A stretch of DNA of 15,275 nucleotides from Rachicladosporium sp. CCFEE 5018 (taxonomy: Eukaryota > Ascomycota > Dothideomycetes > Cladosporiales > Cladosporiaceae): contig KZ111142.1 of NCBI GenBank assembly GCA_002077045.2, forward strand, positions 1,338,721-1,353,995, read 5' to 3'. A program made the position numbers and the translations under genes. Of this stretch, positions 1 to 10,068 are shown one piece after another (within the stretch, counting starts at the first letter, position 1; the number at the start of each line of letters is the position of its first letter). Below the pieces are notes generated by a model. That model did no database searches, was not told where the DNA came from, and saw only the letters and a program-made list of their open reading frames with translations.

Positions 1-856
1 TGTAATCCTGACTGCTCAGGAAGCATTGAGCTCAAGTGTAGGACCGTGTTGTAAACAGAGAAGTTGTGGCGGTGATCTAGCCTAGAGACATGATACGTGT
101 AGCTGTGCTCAATGAAATCATGACCGTACCTACCAGATGACTCAGCTATGGTTGCGAGCTGAGCATAACGCTGAGAACCTACATCCAGTACATGACTGCA
201 TTGAGTGACATAAATGTCGTGAAGCTGGTCACCGCAAGCTTGACACGCGGCCCATTAAGCAAATTGCTCATCGACAGAGGCTTCTGTCTCGGATTGTCCA
301 GCCACCAGTATATGCTAGCAGCATAAATGAATGGATAAATCTTGAAATGCACACCGAGTCCGAGTAGCGCGCCTGCAAGCAATATCTGGCGTCTCAGTGT
401 GGCCCACAGCAATGCAATAACGATCACGGCCAGCAGGCCCTCGGAGCTTCCACGTGTACTGATGTTGGCGACCATAGGGTTCAGCAGCCAGATACTAGCA
501 TACTGCATTGATCTCTCAACGGGCATGCCACGATGTCGAAGAATGCGATAGATCATCCAGCCTGTGATCACATCGCCTGCCGCGAACAGCGCTTTGCCGC
601 TCTCGAACCAGAGACCGCCCCATGAGGTCGGGTAAAGCAGCCACGCAAGCAGCGGAGTGTAGCGATATGTGGCCCGCTGGTAAGGTGAGCGGCCGCGTGA
701 CACGAATTGAGCTGCATCCGTGAAGACGATGTAGTCGATGTCAGTGTACTTCATCGGGCTGTTAGCGTCTTGCCAGCGACTGTAGGCGAGCAGAGCAACG
801 CGCAGACCAATGGCGATTGCGAACACAGCCCATGGCCGAGAGAAGAATGCACTCAT
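1..856 (-). CDS. GPI14: GPI mannosyltransferase 1 catalytic subunit (PIG-M/Gpi14 type), 3' end cut by window edge
   Basis: The product would add the first mannose to the GPI anchor precursor in the ER, using dolichol-phosphate mannose (known for the PIG-M family). Seen: a hydrophobic N-terminal segment, then YTDIDYIVFTDAAQF with the family's acidic luminal motif, GRSPYQRATYRYTPLLAWLL, WLLNPMVANISTRGSSEG and VHFKIYPFIYA. Exon 1 is 856-183. A 53-nt GT-AG intron (182-130) has a CTGAG branch-like site. Exon 2 (129-1) restores WMYGHDF and continues into EHSYTYHVSRLDHRHNFSVY, a hallmark PIG-M block. About 270 residues are present, roughly two thirds of the usual 400 or so. The start at 856 is chosen because family members begin just before the first membrane segment; an in-frame ATG at 958 would add 34 residues without family character. 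The gene is divergent from MEF1. Confidence 0.92.
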
Positions 857-1058
857 TGTTGATATCGTACGGGTGTACTGACGCGGTGTGGTCGTAGACA
901 GCTTGATGGCGGAGGAGAGTCCCTTGTACGGAATGACTCGGGTGTTGCGGCGCCACATTTGGCACTTCCGAAGACTTTTGGAGGGGGGGGTCTGCCATGA
1001 TGAAGCATTCGTTCGATTTCATATTGTACATAGCATCACATTCGTTCTGATCATTTCA
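857..1058. promoter_or_regulatory. Short bidirectional promoter between GPI14 and MEF1
   Basis: About 200 bp separate the two chosen start codons, which point away from each other, so both promoters and 5' leaders must fit here or overlap the genes. A G-run of eight lies near 980-987. No convincing TATA box is visible. Open frames from both genes extend into this segment (from 958 on minus, from 888 on plus) but lack conserved sequence, so the limits depend on the start-codon choices. Confidence 0.45.
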
Positions 1059-3458
1059 ATGCGCGGCGTTGGGTTGGCACGTACGGCGTTGCGGCAGACC
1101 GCGCTTCGCAATGGCGAGTGGACGGCCTGCCGAAGATGTTTGGCCACTGCGCCAATCTTGACGAGTCGGCCACATAATGAACGAGGATCACTGCAACGAA
1201 GTCCGCAATGGCAGTCCCGGCGAGGACAGGCCACTGCGGCGGCTGCGGTCCTGGAGACGGCCATGCACGACCCTACGAGTCTTTCACAAGACGCAATAGT
1301 AGAGAACCTGGATCCGAAGGAAGCTGCTCGACTGAACAAAGTACGAAACATCGGCATCGCAGCACACATTGACTCTGGCAAGACGACTGCCACAGAGCGA
1401 GTCTTGTTCTATACTGGACGAATAAAGGACATTCACGAAGTGCGAGGCCGAGATGCAGTCGGCGCAAAGATGGACAGCATGGACTTGGAGAGGGAGAAGG
1501 GCATTACGATTCAATCTGCGGCTACGTTTTGTGACTGGATTAAGAAGACGCCGGATCCTGTCACTGGCGAGATAAAGGACGAGAAGTACCACATAAACTT
1601 GATCGACACACCAGGGCACATAGACTTTACGATAGAGGTTGAGCGGGCATTGCGTGTACTGGATGGCGCTGTAATGATTTTGTGTGCAGTGTCTGGTGTG
1701 CAGAGTCAGACGGTGACAGTAGATCGACAGATGAGGCGATACAACATTCCCAGAATCAGCTTCGTGAACAAGATGGATCGAGCGGGTGCGAACCCATGGA
1801 AGGCGGTCGAGGGTATCAATCAGAAGCTGAAGATACCGGCGGCTGCGGTGCAGGTGCCAATCGGTGCAGAAGATGGTTTCAAAGGTGTGGTGGACCTGAT
1901 TCGGATGAAGGCGATATACTCAGAGGGCGAGAACGGAGAGGTCGTGCGGGAGGATGAATGCCCTGAAGATCTGCGGAGCTTTGCGCAGGAGAAGAGGCGG
2001 CTCTTGATTGAAACACTCGCGGATGTGGATGAAGAGATTGCAGACACTTTCCTCGAGGAACGGACACCGTCACCTGCAGAGATCAAGGCTGCTGTGCGGA
2101 GGGCAACAATCGCACTGAAGTTCTCGCCAGTTCTGATGGGGTCAGCATTGGCAGACAAGAGTGTGCAGCCGATGTTGGATGCAGTGTGCGACTACCTGCC
2201 CAACCCGGCAGAAGTTGAGAACCTGGCGCTCGACAGGAAGCGTGCTGAAGCGCAAGTCAAACTCGTGTCGTACAACAGCCTGCCGTTTGTGGGTCTGGCG
2301 TTCAAGCTCGAAGAATCGAACTTTGGACAGCTCACATACGTGCGAGTGTACCAAGGCCAGCTCAAGAAGGGCAGCTATGTGGTCAATGCACGGACAGGGC
2401 AGAAGGTGAAGATTCCTCGCATCGTGCGCATGCATTCGAACGAGATGGAGGAAGTGCAGGAGATTGGCGCCGGTGAGATTTGTGCCGTCTTCGGTGTCGA
2501 TTGCGCGTCAGGCGACACCTTCACAGACGGTGGATTGGGCTACAGCATGACTTCTATGTTCGTGCCGGATGCTGTGATATCGCTGTCTATCAAGCCGAAG
2601 AACACAAAGGATACTCCTAACTTCTCCAAGGCCATCGCACGCTTCCAACGCGAAGACCCGACATTCCGAGTCCACAACGAGGTCGAGAGTGGCGAGACGA
2701 TCATCTCTGGCATGGGCGAGCTTCATCTCAGCATCTACGTTGAGCGTATGAAGCGCGAATACAGCGTCGAAGTCGTCACTGGACAGCCTCAAGTTGCTTA
2801 CAGAGAGACCATTCAAGGCCGAGTCAACTTCGACCATACGCTGAAGAAGCAGACCGGTGGCGCTGGTGACTACGCCCGTGTAGTAGGATTTATGGAGCCC
2901 ACTGGAAACTTGGGCGAAAACCAATTTGAGCAGGCCATCACCGGTGGCACCATTAGTGAGAAGTACTTGCTCGCATGCGACAAGGGCTTTCAAGCGTCTT
3001 GCATCACAGGACCTCTGCTAGGCCACCGCGTGCTGGGCACATACATGCAAATCAACGATGGCGCGACGCACATGACCGATTCATCTGAGCTGGCCTTCAA
3101 GAACGCTACACAATAGGCCTTCCGGAAAGCCTTCACAGCAGCGCAGCCCCAAGTACTCGAGCCACTGATGAAGACCGTCATCAACGCGCCCAATGAGTTC
3201 CAGGGCAACATTGTCGGTCTGCTCAACAAGCGTAACGCAGTCATCAACGACACCGAGATCGGTCCGGAAGACTTCGTACTGACTGCTGATTGCTCGCTGA
3301 ACTCTATGTTCGGCTTCTCGAGTCAGCTGAGAGCTGCTACACAGGGCAAGGGTGAGTTTTCGATGGAGTTCAGTCACTATGCTCCTGCGCCGCCGCAGCT
3401 GCAGAAGGAGCTTGTGGCTAAGGCGGACAAGGAGAGGGCTGAGAGGAATAAGAAGTGA
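1059..3458 (+). CDS. MEF1: Mitochondrial elongation factor G 1, interrupted by an in-frame TAG
   Basis: This translational GTPase moves tRNAs and mRNA on mitochondrial ribosomes after peptide-bond formation. Seen: a basic, Arg/Ala/Ser-rich N-terminus typical of a mitochondrial targeting peptide (about residues 1-70), G1 AHIDSGKTT (102-110), the G2 region KGITIQSAAT, G3 DTPGH (183-187), G4 NKMD (237-240) and G5 GSAL. The later EF-G domains follow, including SGMGELHLSIYVERMKREY. Codon 686 (3114-3116) is TAG. The same frame then runs on with AFRKAFTAAQPQVLEPLMK and the domain V block NSMFGFSSQLRAATQGKGEF to a TGA at 3456-3458. The full frame is 799 codons, normal for fungal mEF-G1. As read, translation would stop before domain V. 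The ATG at 1059 is chosen because it starts the presequence-like region; the frame is open upstream to 888 but overlaps the GPI14 leader. No intron is needed. Confidence 0.93.
3114..3116 (+). other. MEF1: In-frame amber codon within MEF1
   Basis: TAG lies in frame between ELAFKNATQ and AFRKAFTAAQP. In bacterial EF-G the matching stretch is SSELAFKLAASIAFKEGF, continuous across this point, so the stop occupies the column of a hydrophobic or variable residue and no residues are missing. A GT-AG intron ending at this TAG would need a donor near 3028 and would delete conserved sequence. The cause could be a mutation, a base-call error or readthrough. Confidence 0.9.
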
Positions 3459-4007
3459 GGTAAATGAAGTGTAGGAGAACCGAGTCACGCCCTGCGGAGG
3501 CGAGAGGGGCAGCCGTCGGCGGCACGCTGCTTCGCGAAGGACCTGCGAGACTACAAAAGCTCTGATCGGTCCTGGCGATATTGGTCACGGATGGCAATGT
3601 CCCCGTTAAGATGTTGCAGTAGCATCTCGCGTCTGGTACTAGCCAGACGAAGTGGCCAACATAGGCCATTCTGCAACGTTCTGACGGCGTCTGATGTATG
3701 AATGTAGAGGTGTATATAGATATACTAGACATGTACGATATGGTGCATCGCAAGGGTCGCAACCTAATTCACTTGCACACAGTGGTTCGCAATCAAACTC
3801 AGTCGTCAAGCCGTGGTGCAGTTCTCACGAGATGAACGCCAAGACTCGCGCCTGGCGGGAAGTGGTTGCACAGACCATGGTTCTAGGACGCGACTTGGAC
3901 GCGTTGACTTCATCTGGTCTTCGCCATACCTTGTCTCATCTTCAATCCACGCTTTCAGCCATTGGACTTCACTGACTAGACAGCCTGCAGTGTGGTAAAC
4001 GTGCAAG
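3459..4007 (+). promoter_or_regulatory. Intergenic: MEF1 3' region and MSH6 promoter with MluI-box-like element
   Basis: These 549 bp separate two genes on the same strand. Several open frames cross it (for example 3694-3975), but none gives a recognisable or compositionally credible protein. ACGCGT at 3899-3904 is a perfect MCB core, about 104 bp upstream of the MSH6 start. ACGCGA lies just upstream at 3888-3893, and an E2F-like GGCGGGAA at 3854-3861. In yeasts MCB sites bind MBF and drive G1/S expression of DNA replication and repair genes, which would fit MSH6; the link here is inference. Confidence 0.5.
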
Positions 4008-7000
4008 ATGCCGCGTGGAATCGAGGGCAACGAGATCGCCACTCCACGAGTTCCACCAAAGAAGACAGGCGGACCATCCTCTCAGAAGCCCGGCCCGAAG
4101 CAGCAGACTCTTGCAGGCTTCTTCTCGCGTCCCGCTGTTGCAGCTAAAGCCACGCCAAGCGCTGTGCCGGCAAAGAGACCAGTCTCAAGCATCGCTGCTC
4201 GCGAGCCACCACGCGCAAGCTCAGATGTCACCCCATCAACTAGCAGCGTGCCGGCTACTTCGAGTCCACAGACTGCTCCAGGAGCCTCTCAGAGTAGCAC
4301 TCTGACAGATGGCCGCAATAAGGAGAATGGTCAGCCTTCATTTCGTTTTCACATTCGATTCATGAGCTAACGTGCTGATAGAGACACCAGGCACTGTATA
4401 CTCTAGCCCGACACGCAAGGCAAAGAAGCCTGTGAGTTACGCCGAGTCTGATGAGGACGAAGATGTGTTCAAGCCGCTCTCTGGTAATGGCAGAGCTGCG
4501 AAGCGAAGACGCATCAGTTCCAAGGACTCGGATGATGAGTTCGGGTTCGATGCTGCTACTGAGGCTGCAATGGAGCATCCGGAGGATCACGACGGTATGC
4601 TTTGTCGACTTCCTCCGAGTGAACAATGGAAGTTCCGGGAAGCTATGCAGCTGTGGACTTGATTCGAGCTGACGAGTAGACACAGATGGACTATCTGATT
4701 TCCTGGTACCGGACGACGACGAAGAAGCAAAGCCGAAGTCAAAAGCAAAGCTGAAAAAGCCATCACCCGCTGCACCCTCGCCTCCAGCATCAGTCAAGCC
4801 GCCCTCGCCAGTCCGAGAGGACAGCGAAGAAATGCCCGTGACGTCTACTGCCCAACAGTGGAAGTTCGATCCCAACGAGCCACCATCTGACTTGCCTTGG
4901 AGACCAATACCGCCAAAGAAGGCTCCTACTGGCAAGCAGAAAGCGCACATGTCTGATCCTGACAAACGATACCCTTGGCTTGCGCAAATCTTGGATGCAG
5001 ATCGTCACCCGCCAAATCACCCTGACTACGACCCTCGCACTGTCTTCATTCCACCGGGTGCGTGGAACAACTTTTCAGCCTTCGAGAAGCAGTACTGGGA
5101 GATCAAGCAGAAGTTCTGGGACACCATCGTGTTCTTCAAGAAGGGCAAATTCTACGAGCTGTACGAGAATGATGCTACTATTGGTCACCAGCTCTTCGAC
5201 CTCAAGCTTACTGATCGAGTCAACATGCGAATGGTGGGAGTGCCCGAAGCAAGCCTTGATCACTGGGCGAATCAGTTCGTGGCCAAGGGCTACAAGATCG
5301 CAAGAGTCGACCAGATGGAGTCTGCCTTGAGCAAAGACATGCGGGAGCGTGAGGAGAAGGGGAAGAAAGACAAGAAGGAGGACAAAATCATTCGACGCGA
5401 GCTGGCAGTCGTGCTGACTTCCGGCACGCTGGTTGATGGCGGTATGCTGCAAGACGACATGGCCACATACTGCGCTGCTATCAAGGAGACTGAGCGAGAT
5501 GGGCGACCTTGCTTCGGCATAGCGTTCGTCGATACCGCAACTGCCCAATTCCACCTCGCCGAGTTTCTGGACGACGCTGACTTGACACGTTTCGAGACCT
5601 TCGTGGCACAGATCCGCCCAGGTGAGCTACTCCTCGAGAAGGGCGGAATGTCTGCGAGAGCTTTGCGAATCTTGAAGAGCAATACTGCGCCGACCACACT
5701 ATGGAACTGGCTGAAGCCTGAGAAGGAGTTTCTGACCGCTGACAAGACCCGTATGAAGATTGATGGCGAAGGGTACTTCGATAGGTCTGTCGAGGACAAG
5801 ATCGACGCGTGGCCAGGTGTACTGCGAGAGGCGAAGGAGAAGGAGAACGTGTTCTCCGCAATGGGTGCGCTCATCTGGTATCTCACCACGCTGAAGATCG
5901 AGCGCGATCTGATCACCCTTGGCAACTTCACCTGGCACGACCCAATTCGCAAAGCGTCAAGCCTTGTTCTCGATGGGCAAAGTCTGATTAACCTCGAGAT
6001 CTTCGCCAATACGTTCGACGGTAGCACTGAAGGAACACTGTTCTCTATGCTCAATCGATGCATCACGCCGTTCGGCAAGCGTATGCTAAGGCAATGGGTT
6101 TGTCATCCTTTGGCAGATGCCCGCAAGATCAATCAGCGATTTGACGCCATCGATGCTCTCAACGCTGATGGCACGGTCATGGACCGCTTCACCGCATCGC
6201 TTAGCAGGCTACCGGACTTGGAGCGACTCATCTCGCGCGTGCACGCTGGGCGGTGCAAGGCTCAGGACTTTGTGCGGGTGCTAGAGGGCTTTGAGCAGAT
6301 TGAGTACACCATGTCAATGCTGGGATCTTTCGGTGCAGGTGACGGCATGCTCGGTCAGCTCATTGCCAACATGCCCAACCTCGCAGGTACGCTCGAGCCA
6401 TGGAAGGAGGCATTCGACCGCACGCAAGCAAAGGAAGAAGGGCTTTTCATCCCGCAGCCCGGTGTCGAAAGCGACTTTGATGAGAGCCAAGGCAGGATCG
6501 ACGAAATATTGCATTCGCTAGACGAGCTGCTCAACCGCGCGCTGAAAAGTCTTGGCTCGAGTGCGATCAAGTTCACAGATAACGGCAAGGAGATCTACCA
6601 GCTCGAAGTGCCGATCAAAGTCAAAGGCGCCATTCCAAAGTCGTGGAAGCAAATGTCTGCCACTAAGCAGTGCAAGCGTTGGTACTCACCGGAGCTTGAA
6701 GCACTCGTTCAGGACCTCAAGGAAGCGCAAGAGACACACGGGCAGGTGGTAAAGCTGCTTGCGGGCAAGTTTTTCGCCCGTTTCGACGAAGATTACAGCG
6801 TCTGGCTGGCAGCTGTGAAGGTCATCGCACAGCTAGACTGTTTGATCTCGCTCGCCAAAGCCTCAACGGCGCTTGGAGTGCCTTCTTGCCGGCCAGAGTT
6901 CATTGAAGACGACAACGCACGTAGCGTGCTCCAGTTCACCGAGCTGCGCCATCCTTGCATCGAGACCACGACTACGTTTATTCCCAACGATGTCATCCTT

Positions 7001-7759
7001 GGTGGCGAGGCCCCTGCCATCACTCTACTCACTGGAGCCAACGCCGCCGGCAAGAGTACGGTGCTGCGCATGACATGCGTGGCAGTTATTCTTGCCCAGA
7101 TCGGATGTTACGTCCCCTGTGAGACAGCCGTCATGACGCCTGTAGATCGAATCATGTCCCGTCTGGGAGCTCATGACAACATCTTTGCAGGGCAGAGTAC
7201 CTTTATGGTGGAACTGTCCGAGACCAAGAAGATCTTGTCTGAAGCGACACCACGCTCCCTGGTTATCCTGGACGAGCTTGGACGTGGCACTAGCAGCTAC
7301 GATGGCGTGGCTGTTGCGCAGGCTGTTCTTCACCACATCGCCACCCACGTTGGAGCTCTCGGCTACTTTGCTACTCACTATCACAGCCTGAATGCCGAGT
7401 TCCTGCATCACCCTGAGATCGCACCCAAGCGCATGGCCGTACGCGTTGAGCAAGATATTCGAGATGTCACATTCCTGTATAAGCTTGAAACTGGTGTTGC
7501 AGAGGGCAGCTACGGGATGCACTGCGCTGCCATGTGTGGGATTCCTGACAAAGTCATCGATAGGGCTGAGCAGGCTGCACAAAGCTGGGAGCACACTGGC
7601 AAAATCAAGGAGAGTCTGGAGCAGGCAAAGGAGAGCACATGGCTGCCACTAGGTTTGCTGAGTGACATCAGCTGGATGCTGAAGGATGACAGTGACGAGA
7701 GTGCGGTGGTCACAGAGAAGAGCCTTGAGGTGCTGCGGCAAGCTATCGCTGCGTTGTAA
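4008..7759 (+). CDS. MSH6: DNA mismatch repair protein Msh6 (MutS homologue), three exons
   Basis: Msh6 pairs with Msh2 as MutS-alpha, which recognises base mismatches and small loops in the nucleus. Exons: 4008-4329, 4382-4594 and 4686-7759. Intron 1 is 4330-4381 (52 nt, donor GTCAGC, CTAAC branch). Intron 2 starts at 4595 (GTATGC) and ends at 4685 (CAG), or at 4679 (TAG) with frame kept. The spliced protein is 1202 aa, usual for the family. Seen: a PIP box QQTLAGFF at residues 32-39 that would bind PCNA; a disordered, charged N-terminal region with KRRR; the mismatch-reading GKFYELYE with Phe334 and Glu336; the core and lever domains; Walker A TGANAAGKST from about residue 961; the signature region STFMVELSET; Walker B ILDELGRGTSSYDG (Asp1041, Glu1042); and FATHYHSL. 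The Walker A differs from the more common GPNMGGKST but keeps the GKS core. All key elements are intact. Confidence 0.96.
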
Positions 7760-8187
7760 GGTGAGTGTATGTTGCTTCATCGCTGATCTGTAGTGCTGAG
7801 TAATCATGCAGAAATGCGTTGCATTACTGGACATTTCTGGCTACACTGGAACGCGAGTGACAGACAAGGTGAACCGCGTAGCGATTCAGCGTAATGGAGA
7901 ATGCTGAGTTATGCAGCGCCGCAACATTGAGAAAGTGGTTACGCTGCCGGGGAGAGTGTTGTCTCCTTTGAAACTCTCCCAGGTAGCATAGACAAGAACT
8001 CGTTATCCCGGTGTAGAGTACTAAAGCAGTGTCGCCTGCGTGGACTTCTCGAGTGGTCCGCTTCTTTTGTCATGCGCGTGACTGGCCAAGTACTCGCACT
8101 CTCCACGCTTAATGCACTGCGCAAAGCTACCATGTCAACGCGGACAACAAGTCCGGTTCGTCAGTGACGCTTTCTACGAGCTTCTGC
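7760..8187. other. Convergent intergenic region (3' ends of MSH6 and the AT-hook gene)
   Basis: These 428 bp lie between two genes ending toward each other, so they should hold both 3' UTRs and polyadenylation signals. No gene is seen. The only marked structure is a perfect 8-bp inverted repeat, annotated separately. Confidence 0.5.
7950..7980. repeat. 8-bp inverted repeat (potential stem-loop)
   Basis: GGGAGAGT at 7950-7957 and ACTCTCCC at 7973-7980 are exact reverse complements around a 15-nt loop. It lies about 190 bp past the MSH6 stop and 208 bp past the stop of the opposing gene. It could fold in either transcript's 3' UTR. One such stem in 428 bp may be chance. Confidence 0.4.
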
Positions 8188-9099
8188 TTACTTGCCGCCC
8201 TTCATGCCGACAAGAGCATTCTCGTACGCTGAGAGAGCGTTGTCCTCCTCGGCCTCAACATCAGCGGTCTTCTTTGCCGTCTTGACCTTTCCCTTTGCTT
8301 TCTTTGCTGGACGACCGCGCTCCTTGGCTGGCGCCTGCGAATCCACCTCCTCCGCCTCATCGTCCTCCTCATCATTGTCTTCGTCCTCTTTCATGGCGGC
8401 CGCCGCTTCGGCGCCAGCTCTCTCGTCAACCACGACCGCAGGGCGCGCGACCTCGGCCTCTGGCTCTGACTCTGGCTCGTCGGCACCAGCGTAGACAGTA
8501 CGCTTCGCTGGCTTGGCGGCACGCCCCCTCTTCACTGGCGTCTTCGCAGGCTTGCGAGCTGGCGAAGTCTTGTCGTCTGACTCCGCCGCGGCGCCGCGCG
8601 TGCTGCGCCTTAGACCGTTGTCGCCCTCCTCCACGACGGGAGCGCCAGGCTTGAGTGCTGACTTGATCGGCTTCTTGCGCACGGCGCTCTTTGGCATGGG
8701 CTTGACGAGAACTTCCTCTTCGGCTTCTGTGAGAAGTCAGCTGCTACCCTTTGAATTGACTGATTATGAGACTGCTCTCACCTCCCTCCACTGCCGCCGC
8801 CTCCTCCTCATCCCCCTCTTCTCCAGTGAGCGCGTCGATCACAGCTCCGTACTTGCGCCGCACGGTGTCCCAGGCTTGCTGTGCGAGCGCTGGCGACTCG
8901 AATTGCCCAAGGCTGGCAAATAGCTCGATGTTGGGCTGTGGCAGGTCAGCGGACTGATTTCGAGACAGAGGAAAGGAACAGTTACATTCAGTCCACTCTT
9001 GGTCGATCCGATGGCAGCGATGATGAGCTCTACGTCGCGCCTTGCGAAGGTCGTGCTGTGAATAGCGATAGATGATGCTGTTGCTTTCGATTTGGCCAT
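8188..9099 (-). CDS. Small nuclear-type protein: SANT/Myb-like helical domain plus AT-hook and Lys/Glu tail (paralogue A)
   Basis: No named family is recognised. Exons on minus: 9099-8986, 8935-8782 and 8726-8188. The introns are 50 nt (8985-8936) and 55 nt (8781-8727), both GT-AG. The spliced protein is 268 aa. Residues about 18-66 form a compact region with FASLGQFESPALAQQAWDTV; its spaced hydrophobics and the Trp before basic residues resemble a Myb/SANT-type helix bundle. An acidic run (GEEGDEEE) follows, then alternating basic and acidic blocks. The tail carries RGRPAKK (from residue 226), matching the AT-hook core that binds the AT-rich minor groove, and a weaker KRGRAAK near 155. A nuclear, DNA- or chromatin-associated role is inferred from composition. 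The ATG at 9099 is chosen because the paralogous gene next door also starts shortly before the domain; an in-frame ATG at 9240 would add 47 unremarkable residues. Confidence 0.75.
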
Positions 9100-9598
9100 G
9101 ACGAGCGACTTGTGGTAAACGTTAGTGTTGACCTCAGAGTGCGATGAACAAGAGCGTGGTATGTCGATTGTTTTATGATCACAGCGGCGCGGCAGACTGA
9201 AGTGAGCAGTGGTTTCAGCTGGAAGTGATTTGAAGTTCACGGCTTTTCTAGTGAGTGCTGGATCGTCAACGGGAGTGGCGTCGCGGATGCCTCAAAGGGT
9301 GGACCGGGAAGGGGAATGAGAGATGTGAAATCGAAGTGAGGGAGTGGTGGCATGTGAAAGGACCTTCCATCTTCAACTCATGGCCGTTCTACAGAGCTGG
9401 CATCTCCCAGCTACTGGTGGGTCTTTTGGCCATCATTAGGCGACCGGCCATCGATGAGATCTGCATTCTGCCGCCCTCGACAAAGCAGGTAAAGATCGGG
9501 TTAGGCGGCAGTCGCGATCAGGCTTGGGAAGACTGGTGCCCAGAAATGCCATCGGAGGACCATCCGTGTTCCACATCAGCTCACGATTGATCACCCCC
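9100..9598 (-). other. Intergenic between the paralogous pair; promoter of paralogue A
   Basis: These 499 bp hold the 3' region of paralogue B and the upstream region of paralogue A, both on minus. An A/T-rich CATAAAA stretch on minus (around 9171-9177) lies about 75 nt upstream of the chosen start and could act as a weak TATA-like element. A plus-strand frame at 9255-9590 has no recognisable character. Nothing else is seen. Confidence 0.4.
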
Positions 9599-10068
9599 TC
9601 ACAACATGAAGTTCTCCTCCTCCCCATCATCCTTCTCCGGACTCGCACTCCCCTCCTGCTCGACCTTGACCTTGGTACCTCTCTTGCCCTTCGCCGTTGG
9701 CTTGGTTTTTTTCGTTGGGCTTTCCTCGTCTTCCTCAGCGTCTCCGTCCTCCTTAGCATCGTCGGCCTTGCTGCGCTTCTTGCCACGAGCAGCCTTGGGA
9801 GTGGCCGCAGGAGTGTTGTCACCGACGTCCCCAGCCTGAGCTTGGAGTTTCTTGCAGATCTTGGACCACGCGTTGGAGGCGCTGATAGGGTTGGTCATGC
9901 CTGCAAGACCTGCGAGCTTCTTGTAGTCGACCTGTGGGAGTCAGTTGAGGAGTTTGTACGTGAGATACGAAATGGGCAATTTGCCTTGGGTTTGGCCTCA
10001 AAGCATTGCCACGCGAGCGCCATCAGCTTCTTCTCACCATCGGTGAACTCATTTGCGGCGGCAACCAT
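9599..10068 (-). CDS. Small nuclear-type protein: SANT/Myb-like helical domain plus Lys/Glu-rich tail (paralogue B)
   Basis: No named family is recognised. Exon 1 (10068-9985) encodes 28 residues; exon 2 (9931-9599) encodes the rest, giving 138 aa. The intron (9984-9932, 53 nt) starts with GC: AAG then GCAAAT, with AACTGAC as branch site and CACAG as acceptor. Downstream GT candidates (gtatct, gtacaa) are out of phase and leave introns of about 35 nt or less. The domain covers residues about 8-56, with KKLAGLAGMTNPISASNAW followed by SKICKKL. It aligns without gaps to paralogue A and shares its intron column and phase. The tail has blocks such as ARGKKRSK and EEDEESPTKKTKPTAKGKR, suited to a nuclear location, but lacks a clear AT-hook. 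Upstream, two intron-like segments (10221-10175, 47 nt; 10122-10069, 54 nt ending right at the ATG) suggest a spliced 5' leader. An alternative start in exons joined by them would add a His/Thr/Ser-rich extension that looks non-coding. Confidence 0.75.
9932..9984 (-). other. GC-AG intron in paralogue B
   Basis: This 53-nt intron joins codon 28 (Lys) to Val-Asp-Tyr in phase 0. The donor is AAG|GCAAAT, where the exon side matches the strong pairing typical of GC-AG introns. An AACTGAC branch site lies shortly upstream of the CACAG acceptor. The matching intron in paralogue A uses GTAACT. Confidence 0.7.

Noticed and set aside
857..958. N-terminal extension of GPI14 from an ATG at 958
   Set aside because: The 34 added residues show no family similarity; PIG-M proteins start just before the first membrane segment.
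888..1058. Upstream extension of the MEF1 frame to an ATG at 888
   Set aside because: The extra 57 residues lack presequence character and overlap the GPI14 leader; the sequence from 1059 looks like a normal mitochondrial targeting peptide.
3028..3116. Intron ending at the MEF1 TAG
   Set aside because: The nearest usable donor would delete a conserved block (GTYMQINDGATHMTDSSELAF), and the segment length is unlike the other introns here.
3780..3800. tRNA T-arm-like GGTTCGCAATC
   Set aside because: No matching acceptor, D or anticodon stems around it.
3694..3975. 93-aa plus-strand frame between MEF1 and MSH6
   Set aside because: No family character; it covers the putative MSH6 promoter elements.
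5290..6078. 262-aa minus-strand open frame
   Set aside because: It lies entirely antisense to the conserved MSH6 exon and is Ser/Arg-rich with no motif; it is a codon-usage shadow.
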